From a virus, in IMG/VR virus record IMGVR_UViG_3300025674_000144, positions 1 to 36,910 of that record: 36,910 nt of DNA; one strand, given 5' to 3'. The notes beneath the pieces are model-generated. The model saw only the letters and a program-made list of their open reading frames with translations. It was not told the origin of the DNA and ran no database searches. Every line of letters starts with the position of its first letter. Position 1 is the stretch's first letter. The position numbers and the translations under genes are program-made. Below, piece by piece: positions 1 to 6,965 of this stretch.

Positions 1-125
1 TGCCAAAAGCCACATATCAAAAAACTCCTAAAGCAACCTTAGATTATCAAGACCAAAAGAAAAGAAAGGGAACTAAAGCAGGTAAGCAACACATACCAAC
101 AGGAAAGAAGTTTAGTCAAAAGTGA
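1..125 (+). CDS. C-terminal end of an unidentified basic protein (partial)
   Basis: The window opens inside a reading frame that runs from base 3 to the TGA at 123-125. It encodes about 40 residues, very rich in Lys, Gln and Thr, ending in GKKFSQK. There is no hydrophobic segment and no recognisable motif. The start lies upstream of the window. The next gene begins at most a few bases beyond this stop, so the two are probably in one transcript. The basic, low-complexity tail could contact DNA or RNA, but nothing visible assigns a function. Confidence 0.6.
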   Translation, partial: PKATYQKTPKATLDYQDQKKRKGTKAGKQHIPTGKKFSQK

Positions 126-130
126 TTTTT

Positions 131-532
131 ATGAGTTGGAAAGATATACTAAAAGAGGAAACAGATTGGACTAATCCTTCTAATTGGACTGTTCCTTACA
201 TGAAAGTGGACTATGATAAACTTCCTTATGGTAGTATTAAGAACAATATGATTAAGGATGGTAAAATTAGTTGGAAGTATTTTACAGACAATTATCCAAG
301 TGATAAACTAAAAAGGTTTGAAGAAAGAACTATCAATTCGATAAAAAGAATACAAAATGATGATAACTTCAAACCTACTCCAAAATGGATAAAGTATCAT
401 GAAGGTCTTCTTGCTCAATATATGAACGAAAAAATTGAACAAGATAGGAAAGGCTCAAAAAGATACAGTCCTAAGAGTAATAGAGAAAGAGAAAGAGGAA
501 TGAATATAGGTGATTTTTTAGGTAAGGAGTGA
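131..532 (+). CDS. Hypothetical protein with N-terminal W-K-D-I peptide
   Basis: A 133-residue soluble protein that I do not recognise. I chose ATG 131 over GTG 122 because it puts the peptide MSWKDILKEE at the exact N-terminus, as in two genes just downstream. The body is Trp/Tyr-rich (NPSNWTVPY, residues about 14-22). The second half is charged, with a basic stretch near residues 105-122 and a terminal GDFLGKE. There is no membrane segment or metal motif. It lies in the small-gene cluster just before the terminase, so a role in packaging or the prohead is plausible but unproven. The shared W-x-D-I terminus is the only specific feature. Confidence 0.75.
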   Translation: MSWKDILKEETDWTNPSNWTVPYMKVDYDKLPYGSIKNNMIKDGKISWKYFTDNYPSDKLKRFEERTINSIKRIQNDDNFKPTPKWIKYHEGLLAQYMNEKIEQDRKGSKRYSPKSNRERERGMNIGDFLGKE

Positions 533-536
533 TAAT

Positions 537-1091
537 ATGAATTGGCAAGATATTTTGAAAGTGGGATATATCCCAAGTGATGAGAAAAAAAGAAAAAAAG
601 TTTTATCAGAAAATTTAGAGAAAAAGATTCTTGATGAAATAGAAAAAGAGGGTGGAGCATTAGGAATGAAAAACCTAAAGCAATTTGGTAGTGAGTCTGA
701 AATTAAAGAAACTCTTTCTCGCTTAGAAAAAGAGGGCAAATTGTTTATGCACAAAGATGGAGATATTTACACTCATAATCCTATTAAGAAATTTTTTGGT
801 AGAAAACCACAGGAGCAAACCTTTGAAGAAAACGGAATTAAATTCACAGACCAAAGAACCTTAGATGAATATAAAAAACTAAAATCCCAATACCCGCAAT
901 TGACTCAAAGACTTCAACAATTACAATCTCAATATCAAACAAACATTCCTATTGGAACAGTTCAATCTGAATTTGAAAGAGGGCTAAAAGAACAAAGGCA
1001 ACAACAGGCTCAACAACAGACTCAACCCCCAGTTCAACCAAGAGGTAGTAAATACGGAGCAAGTGGCGAAGGGTATTCTTGGAGAGGTTGA
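537..1091 (+). CDS. Winged-helix protein, candidate small terminase subunit
   Basis: A 184-residue protein starting at ATG 537, 8 bases after the ribosome site AAGGAG. It opens with MNWQDILKVGY, the same terminal W-x-D-I peptide as its neighbours. Residues about 28-80 look like a winged-helix fold: a helix (ILDEIEKEGG), a recognition-type helix (ESEIKETLSRLEKEGKL), then a short hairpin (FMHKDGDIYTHNP). Residues about 115-170 are Gln-rich and probably flexible. Small terminase subunits often carry a DNA-binding HTH and sit just upstream of the large subunit, as here. That position is the main argument for the call, and a transcription regulator is the alternative. Its stop lies within the ribosome site of the next gene. 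Confidence 0.6.
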   Translation: MNWQDILKVGYIPSDEKKRKKVLSENLEKKILDEIEKEGGALGMKNLKQFGSESEIKETLSRLEKEGKLFMHKDGDIYTHNPIKKFFGRKPQEQTFEENGIKFTDQRTLDEYKKLKSQYPQLTQRLQQLQSQYQTNIPIGTVQSEFERGLKEQRQQQAQQQTQPPVQPRGSKYGASGEGYSWRG

Positions 1092-1095
1092 TATT

Positions 1096-1386
1096 GTGAG
1101 TTGGAAAGATATTGTTTCTAAAAAAGATAAAAAAGATATGAGAGTAGGTCGTGTATATCCTTCCGATAGGGCAGGTAAGAAAATTATGATGCTAACTCAT
1201 GAAGGAAAAAAAATTCATGCAGGTGCTAAAGGCTACGGTAATTGGAAAGGTAAAGGAAAGAATCGTGGTGGTGGAACTCACACCAATAGAAAGCGTAGGG
1301 CTAATTTCAAATCAAGACATAACTGCGACCAATGTAAAGGAAGAATAACAACTCCAAGATGTTTAGCGTGTAAGAAATTGTGGTGA
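1096..1386 (+). CDS. Small basic zinc-knuckle protein (DUF5754-like) with W-K-D-I peptide
   Basis: A 96-residue basic protein. I place the start at GTG 1096, behind GGAGAGGTTGAT, because this makes SWKDIVSKK the N-terminus; an upstream GTG at 1063 would overlap the previous gene without its own ribosome site. Residues about 20-75 are rich in Lys, Gly and Arg, including HAGAKGYGNWKGKGK. The C-terminus CDQCKGRITTPRCLACKKLW carries two CxxC pairs suited to one zinc ion. The order of a KKIHAGAKGY-like strand, an FKSRHNC box and a final CKKLW resembles the small DUF5754-type proteins of large viruses and marine phages. That is from memory, not a search. A DNA-binding or virion-internal role is inferred. 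Confidence 0.65.
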   Translation: MSWKDIVSKKDKKDMRVGRVYPSDRAGKKIMMLTHEGKKIHAGAKGYGNWKGKGKNRGGGTHTNRKRRANFKSRHNCDQCKGRITTPRCLACKKLW

Positions 1387-1388
1387 TT

Positions 1389-2813
1389 ATGGAATTAGAC
1401 ACACTAAACCTTGAACATCAAATGGATATGGAGTTATCAAAAAACTCATTCCCGTATTTTTTTCAACAAGTATTAGGTTTAGATTTTGCCGCCCACCAAC
1501 AAGAATGGCATGAATTAATGAATACTACTCAAAGAACAGTAATCATCTGTTCAAGAGGTCACGGTAAATCTGTATTTATGCACAGTTGGGTAGTTTGGAA
1601 TTTAATCTTCCAAGAGCCACCGTATCAGATGCTATACATTTCATCGAACCAAAAGCAGACTATGGTTCACATGAGAGATATAGATAAGATGTTCACTCAT
1701 CCTCTTCTTAAGAAATTTAAACCCGCAAGAGGATGGGCTATTGGTAATATTACCTTAACAAATGGAAATCAAATCTTAGAGCGTTCAGTTGGTTCACAGA
1801 TTCGTGGACTTCACCCTCAAGAAATTATTATTGATGACCCTTTGAAAGAGTTTAGCGTTAGCGGTATTCAGAAAGTCACCGATTGGTTTTATGGTGACAT
1901 GATTCCTACGCTTCACCATACTGCTTCTTTACGAGTTATTGGAACTCCATTTAGTTATACAGATATTTACCAACAACTCGCTGAAAACGAAGCCTATACA
2001 GTTAGAACCTATCCTTGTCTTAACGCTTTAAATGAGCCGTTATGGGAAGCAAGATGGAACTATGAAACTCTTATGGAAAGAAAGGCTGAAATTGGTTCTT
2101 TAAAATTCACAAGAGAATATATGTGTGTGCCTATTTCAACGGGAACTTCTCTCTTTAATCCCGAACATTTAGATAGTGCTAAGAATAAAAACTTGGTATT
2201 GAAACCTCAAAAAAGAGAGGGAATGAAATACTTCGTAGGAGTTGACCCTGCTATTTCTACTGATGGAGACTACAATGTAATTACAGTTATTGAAATGGAT
2301 GAACATGAGAATAAATCTATTGTCTATATTGACCGAGCAAAGAATGTAGAGTTTAGAGAAAACATACAAAAGGTAAAACTCATTGGTCAAATGTTTAGAC
2401 CCGAAGTTATCCTTTTTGAAACAAATACATTTGCCAAATCATTTACTCAAGAACTTCGCCAAGTGGCCGACTTAAATGTTCATGACTTTAATACGACTCG
2501 CAGAAAAAAGCAAGAAATAATACTCAATTTGCAGATGACTTTGGAAAACAATAAAATGCATTTTCCTTATGGGAACGAAGAGAGCCGTAGAGTCACTTCG
2601 GCTTTAATTGAGGAATTGTCTATGTTTGCTATTACCGAAAGAGGTAAATTTGAAGGAGTTGGGGCTCATGACGATATGGTTATGAGTTTGGCTTTAGCAA
2701 ACGCAGCAACTTACCAAGCGTCAGATAACTTCATACTCCTTGATGATATGGGTATCTTTGATGATGCTCCAAAGAGAGTAAATACTAACTTTGGATTGGG
2801 ATTAAATTTTTGA
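1389..2813 (+). CDS. terL: Terminase large subunit (DNA-packaging ATPase/nuclease)
   Basis: A 474-residue motor that cuts concatemeric viral DNA and pumps it through the portal using ATP. The ATPase half has Walker A CSRGHGKS (residues 54-61) and Walker B EIIIDDP (145-151). A GTP coupling motif follows in RVIGTPFSYTD. The RNase H-like nuclease half has D286 in FVGVDPAIS, E344 in LFETN and the terminal acidic pair in HDDMVMSLAL (427-436), giving the expected three metal-binding positions. Length is typical of the family. ATG 1389 is preferred; GGTGAT lies directly upstream and overlaps the previous stop. The portal normally follows closely, but here about 2.3 kb with two unrelated genes intervenes. 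Confidence 0.96.
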   Translation: MELDTLNLEHQMDMELSKNSFPYFFQQVLGLDFAAHQQEWHELMNTTQRTVIICSRGHGKSVFMHSWVVWNLIFQEPPYQMLYISSNQKQTMVHMRDIDKMFTHPLLKKFKPARGWAIGNITLTNGNQILERSVGSQIRGLHPQEIIIDDPLKEFSVSGIQKVTDWFYGDMIPTLHHTASLRVIGTPFSYTDIYQQLAENEAYTVRTYPCLNALNEPLWEARWNYETLMERKAEIGSLKFTREYMCVPISTGTSLFNPEHLDSAKNKNLVLKPQKREGMKYFVGVDPAISTDGDYNVITVIEMDEHENKSIVYIDRAKNVEFRENIQKVKLIGQMFRPEVILFETNTFAKSFTQELRQVADLNVHDFNTTRRKKQEIILNLQMTLENNKMHFPYGNEESRRVTSALIEELSMFAITERGKFEGVGAHDDMVMSLALANAATYQASDNFILLDDMGIFDDAPKRVNTNFGLGLNF

Positions 2814-2822
2814 GGGATATAC

Positions 2823-4193
2823 ATGGCTACTGCTGAACAATATAGACAAGCCTCTACTCAAATGGATAGGTTGGCTGAACTCAAAGACGAAGAAGAAGAG
2901 GCTATGGAAGAAGTTCAACAAGAATTAGATATTGAACTCAAAGGACTTTTTTCTTATGGAGAAGTTCTTTCTGAACTTGATGAAATTGCTAAAGTTTCTA
3001 ACACTTACAAAATAAATGGTAGTCAAGCAAGGGATATGTTGAATTCATATCCAAAGGAATATTTAGTTCAAGACCAAACAGTTCCAGAAATAATCAAAAC
3101 TATGAGGAATAATAGAAGGAATTTGAAAGGAGAGTATCGAGATAAAATGTCTAAGGCTATTGATACTCTCATTGATGCATACTCCGACCATCTAAACAAG
3201 TGCATTGATTCTATTCATTGGCTAACTCCTTACAAACAAACCTTGTTGAAAATGAGATTTAATGAAAAAGACTTAAGCAAACTTTACAAAATGAAAGACA
3301 TTGAAACAAGAAGAGAAGTCGTAGATGCATTATGTAAGTATTGGGAAGCAGAACTTGAACAACAGGATATGGTATATAGTCAAGAATATGCTCAACTCTC
3401 CAAAACAATGAGTTCAGCAAAGAAACAATTTAGAGATGCGATTGCCAAAGTTAGTGACCAATCAATTACTAAGTCTAAAAAAGAAAGGCAGGAAGAATTT
3501 ATTGTCAAAATGGTTTGTGAAAATCAAGGTATTGGGGCAAGACAAATACATGAAAGAATGCCAACGAATATGTATAAGATTTCAAGCCCTCAAATGATTT
3601 CTAAAATGATAAAGAAGTTAGATATTGTTTCAGTAGATGGGGCATATTACAAGATGCCATCAGAACTAAAAAAGAATATTTGGGCTTATACGGCTGCATT
3701 TATTGATTCAGATGGATATATTACATTAGACCGTAATATGAATCCAAGAGTCGGATTAGTGGCAACAGGAGAAAGAGGAAAGGCATTCATGAATGAAATG
3801 CATAAATCAATTGGTTTTGGTCGTTTGCACCTAAATCAAAAATCTCCTCAAGATACTCGACCAGTAAATCGCTTGAATTTTTATTCTCAAGACGATGTTA
3901 TGAATCTGCTAACAAAATGCCTTCCTCATTTTAGAATGAAGAAAGGAAATGCTGAACTTTTGATTGAATTAATTCGTATGAAAAAATCCTACAAAAAGGC
4001 TGATTGGTATAAACAAAGGTGTGATGAAATTTTTAAGTTAATGAAATGGGAAAATCATAAAGACCATGTTGGTTTTGATTTTACTAAAGAAGGTATATAT
4101 TTAGACGATATTCAAAAATATAAAGATAATTGCAAAATATCCTTAATGGATGAAATGGAACAAATTGGTGGAACTATTCTAAAGGAGGAGTAG
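2823..4193 (+). CDS. Helical/winged-helix protein fused to a LAGLIDADG homing-endonuclease domain
   Basis: A 456-residue protein. Residues 1-225 are highly charged and helical, with coiled-coil stretches near 15-40 and 185-215. Residues about 226-285 look like a winged helix (EFIVKMVCENQGIGARQIHE onward). From about 287 there is a LAGLIDADG-type domain: AAFIDSDGYITL (291-302) keeps the final Asp-Gly of the motif, including the catalytic acid. About 150 residues follow with the usual basic strands (NPRVGLVATGERGKAFMNEM). Only one motif is seen, so an active enzyme would be a homodimer. There are no intein splicing residues. It sits between terminase and an HMG-CoA lyase, splitting the usual terminase-portal pair. 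Whether the N-terminal part is a captured virion protein or only a DNA-recognition module is unknown. Confidence 0.8.
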   Translation: MATAEQYRQASTQMDRLAELKDEEEEAMEEVQQELDIELKGLFSYGEVLSELDEIAKVSNTYKINGSQARDMLNSYPKEYLVQDQTVPEIIKTMRNNRRNLKGEYRDKMSKAIDTLIDAYSDHLNKCIDSIHWLTPYKQTLLKMRFNEKDLSKLYKMKDIETRREVVDALCKYWEAELEQQDMVYSQEYAQLSKTMSSAKKQFRDAIAKVSDQSITKSKKERQEEFIVKMVCENQGIGARQIHERMPTNMYKISSPQMISKMIKKLDIVSVDGAYYKMPSELKKNIWAYTAAFIDSDGYITLDRNMNPRVGLVATGERGKAFMNEMHKSIGFGRLHLNQKSPQDTRPVNRLNFYSQDDVMNLLTKCLPHFRMKKGNAELLIELIRMKKSYKKADWYKQRCDEIFKLMKWENHKDHVGFDFTKEGIYLDDIQKYKDNCKISLMDEMEQIGGTILKEE

Positions 4194-4195
4194 AG

Positions 4196-5074
4196 ATGGA
4201 TATAGAAATCTATGAAGTTGGTGCAAGAGATGGCATACAAAATAGTAGTTTTCCAATAACCACTAAACAAAAAATCCAAATGATAGAAATGCTATATGAA
4301 GCAGGATTAAAGAATATGGAAATCACTTCATTCGTTAATCCAAAGTATGTTCCTAAAATGGCTGATGCTAAAGAAGTATTTGAAGCAACAAAGGATTTAG
4401 ATTCTTTTGGAGTATTAATACCCAATCAAAGAGGAATGGATAGAGCAAGAGAAGTAGGAGCAGAAAAAATAAATGTTTTCTTTTCTCCTTCTAATAGTTT
4501 TAATTATAGAAACTTAGGAACTGATTTAGAAACCGCCTACTCTAACATTGAAAATATGCTAATAGATACTGATAGAAAAGATGTAAGGGCATATATTTCA
4601 TGTGCTTTTGGTTGCCCATTTGAAAGAATGCCTAAAGAACATCAACTAATAGATGCTTTGGAAAAAGCAAGTGCTATTGCTGAAACTGTTGTTTTGTGTG
4701 ATACTATTGGTGCATCTTATCCAACTAAAATGCTGACAACATTAGAACTAACAAAAAAAATTGATTCTAAAATAGCCCTCCATCTTCATGAAAATAGAGT
4801 TGGGGGTAATGATATTTTTGCCAATGTAAAATCTGCTTTAGATTGGGGGATAACTTCTTTTGATAGTAGTATTAATGGGCTTGGCGGTTGCCCTTTCATA
4901 CCAAATAGCGGGAGTAATTTATCTACTAATCAACTAATTCATTGGGCTGATAACAATAACTATGAGACAGGAATAGAGTTGAATGACTTAAGAGAAGTCA
5001 CTTCATATATGCATATGTTAGAGAAGGGCTTGCCCGAAGGATTCATAACAGACGCATCTCCTGTTGCTATTTAA
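4196..5074 (+). CDS. Hydroxymethylglutaryl-CoA lyase homologue (DRE-TIM metallolyase)
   Basis: A 292-residue protein, close to the roughly 300 residues usual for HMG-CoA lyase, which cleaves HMG-CoA to acetyl-CoA and acetoacetate. Visible hallmarks are EVGARDGIQN (7-16) with R11 and D12, E42 in MEITSFV, the paired metal-binding H196 and H198 in HLHEN, the signature loop GLGGCPF with C232, and N241. Spacings R11-E42 and C232-N241 equal those of human R41-E72 and C266-N275. One oddity is that HxHE replaces the usual HxHD. A strong ribosome site (AAAGGAGGAG) precedes ATG 4196, and the gene ends in the portal's ribosome site. The fold and family are secure. The exact substrate is inferred; another acyl-CoA aldolase-type lyase is possible. 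It is not a virion gene by family. Confidence 0.9.
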   Translation: MDIEIYEVGARDGIQNSSFPITTKQKIQMIEMLYEAGLKNMEITSFVNPKYVPKMADAKEVFEATKDLDSFGVLIPNQRGMDRAREVGAEKINVFFSPSNSFNYRNLGTDLETAYSNIENMLIDTDRKDVRAYISCAFGCPFERMPKEHQLIDALEKASAIAETVVLCDTIGASYPTKMLTTLELTKKIDSKIALHLHENRVGGNDIFANVKSALDWGITSFDSSINGLGGCPFIPNSGSNLSTNQLIHWADNNNYETGIELNDLREVTSYMHMLEKGLPEGFITDASPVAI

Positions 5075-5087
5075 GGGAGGTATGACT

Positions 5088-6725
5088 ATGGCTGATGAGT
5101 CGAGAAGATTTAGTCTAACTAATTTATTTAGGCGTTCTACTCCTAAACCTGCGGATAGAGAAATCTATAACATAGGCATTCAAGAAAGGCAACAAAATAG
5201 CCTAATGACCGCACCTTTATTATATCACATTGTTCAAAATTCAGTTATTACTCGAACTTGCATTACTCAACTAAAACAAGAAATATTTAGAAGAGGGTAT
5301 GTTTGGGAAAAAGCATACGAAGCAGTATGTCTTTCTTGTAAAAAACAACACAAAAGACCCGTCACGGAATGCTCAAGGTGTGGTAGTGAAAACCTAAAGA
5401 CTCCCGATGTAAAGCAATTAGAATATGCTGAAAGGTTCATAGAAGGATATGTCAATAAAGCAGAACAATTGTTCATTGATGTTCTTAGAGAACTTGAAGA
5501 TGATTTGAATATCATGGATGATGCTTATATTGTTCTTGTAAAAGAATATTTTATTGACGGAAATCAAAAAATACGAATGCACCGTATTAAAGAAATTTAT
5601 CGTGGCGACCCAGTGACTATGGCAATTTATTCTGATGAGTTAGGTCAAAGAGGAACAAAGGGATTTACTTGTGTTAATCATAGAGGAATGCTTTCCACTG
5701 AACCACATGAAAGATGTGAAGAGTGTGGCAGTTCTCTTTATCCTGTTCATTATGTAAATAGAGTAGGAGGACAAGACCAATACTTCATCAAGGGAGAAGT
5801 TCTTCACTTTAGTAAATATAGTCCATCAAGATTGTATGGTATGTCTCCAATAATTACTCTCTATAATCATATTACTACTCTTATTGCTATGGAAAACTAT
5901 GTTAATTCTTCTTATCAAAAGAGTCGTATGCCAAGAGGACTACTCGCAGTTCAAACAAGAAATATGGATTCTATGCGTTCTTTTTGGAGGTCTGTTAAAG
6001 AGAAAATGGAAACAGACCCCCACTTTATTCCTGTAATGGGCATTGAAGCAGAAGGCGGTAAAGGTTCTGTTGAATGGATTAAGTTCATGGATAGCCTAAA
6101 AGAAATGGATTATGTTTCTGTTAAAGATGATTTGAGAGATAGAATTTCAGCATTCTATGGAGTAAGTAAAGTGTTCATGGCTGATAATACTACAAGCGGT
6201 GGATTAAATAATGAAGGTATGCAAATTCTCGTAACAAATCGAGCAGTTCAAATGGCTCAAAATGTGTATAATAATTATGTATTCCCATTTTTAATCAAAC
6301 AGTTTGGCATTACTGATTGGGATTTAAAACTTCCACCAAGCGAAGAAGAAGATGAAATTGCAGTATTGAGAAAGAGAGAGATTGAAGTTAATATTGCAGC
6401 ATCTACTAAGAATTTGGGCTTTGAAGTTGAGATGGATGAAGATGGTAATTTTACATTTAAGAAGCCCGAACCAAAAGAACCAAAAGAAGGAGAAACTCCT
6501 TCTGATGAGAGCAAAGTTGAATTAGACCCTTATGCTGGCACTAACATAGATGCCAGTCAATTAGGACAAATGCAAGAACAAGCATTTAGCAAACCACAAG
6601 AGAATCCCCCTGCAACAAGAAACAAACCAAGAATGAGCGTTGGCCCAGATAAAAGATTAACAGGATTACCGACAGATGCAGGAAACCAAAATGTAGATAC
6701 AAGAAACGAAAGGAGAATTGGTTGA
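5088..6725 (+). CDS. Portal protein with two zinc-knuckle insertions
   Basis: A 545-residue portal, the twelve-fold ring at the capsid vertex through which DNA passes. I use ATG 5088, seven bases after GGGAGG; ATG 5082 is too close. The core is typical: EVLHFSKYSPSRLYGMSPI, a helical run with LIAMENYVNSSYQK, then the DRISAFYGVSKVFMAD wing and an LVTNRAVQMAQNVYNNYVF helix. Two four-ligand metal sites are unusual. The first is C81-x2-C84 with C95-x2-C98. The second is C195-x2-H198 with C210-x2-C213. The acidic, Pro-rich tail (about 450-545) is probably disordered. Portal zinc sites may be normal for this virus group; I cannot check. Confidence 0.93.
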   Translation: MADESRRFSLTNLFRRSTPKPADREIYNIGIQERQQNSLMTAPLLYHIVQNSVITRTCITQLKQEIFRRGYVWEKAYEAVCLSCKKQHKRPVTECSRCGSENLKTPDVKQLEYAERFIEGYVNKAEQLFIDVLRELEDDLNIMDDAYIVLVKEYFIDGNQKIRMHRIKEIYRGDPVTMAIYSDELGQRGTKGFTCVNHRGMLSTEPHERCEECGSSLYPVHYVNRVGGQDQYFIKGEVLHFSKYSPSRLYGMSPIITLYNHITTLIAMENYVNSSYQKSRMPRGLLAVQTRNMDSMRSFWRSVKEKMETDPHFIPVMGIEAEGGKGSVEWIKFMDSLKEMDYVSVKDDLRDRISAFYGVSKVFMADNTTSGGLNNEGMQILVTNRAVQMAQNVYNNYVFPFLIKQFGITDWDLKLPPSEEEDEIAVLRKREIEVNIAASTKNLGFEVEMDEDGNFTFKKPEPKEPKEGETPSDESKVELDPYAGTNIDASQLGQMQEQAFSKPQENPPATRNKPRMSVGPDKRLTGLPTDAGNQNVDTRNERRIG

Positions 6726-6726
6726 T

Positions 6727-6954
6727 ATGACAGAAGATATGAAACAAAAAGAAATACGACTAAGAAAAGAATTGGCACAAGTAAAGGCACTAAACGCTAA
6801 TGCTAATAGCCAAATTAAAAAGCCAAGAAATTTGGATATAGCAGGGATGCCAACAGATACTACTCATAAGGCGACACCTTCTTCTGCTGATATTCCCGAT
6901 GTTATTTCTCTACCACCGAAGCGAAGAGGAAAGAAAGAAAACATTCCGTTTTGA
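6727..6954 (+). CDS. Small hypothetical protein downstream of portal
   Basis: A 75-residue protein starting at ATG 6727, one base after the portal stop. The first 20 residues form a charged helix (MTEDMKQKEIRLRKELAQV). The remainder is Pro/Thr/Ser-rich and probably unstructured, ending in PPKRRGKKENIPF. No domain is recognised. The tight spacing suggests translational coupling to the portal. It may be a head-assembly accessory, but nothing in the sequence proves this. Its stop codon overlaps the ribosome site of the next gene. Confidence 0.65.
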   Translation: MTEDMKQKEIRLRKELAQVKALNANANSQIKKPRNLDIAGMPTDTTHKATPSSADIPDVISLPPKRRGKKENIPF

Positions 6955-6965
6955 GAGGTATTAAT

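Noticed and set aside
580-602. A-rich slippery-looking runs in the winged-helix gene
   Set aside because: The gene continues far past the run in its own frame and no useful overlapping frame follows, so there is no sign of programmed frameshifting.
2823-4193. Intein carrying the LAGLIDADG domain
   Set aside because: No splice-junction Cys/Ser start or His-Asn end block is visible, and the flanking sequence does not form one split protein.
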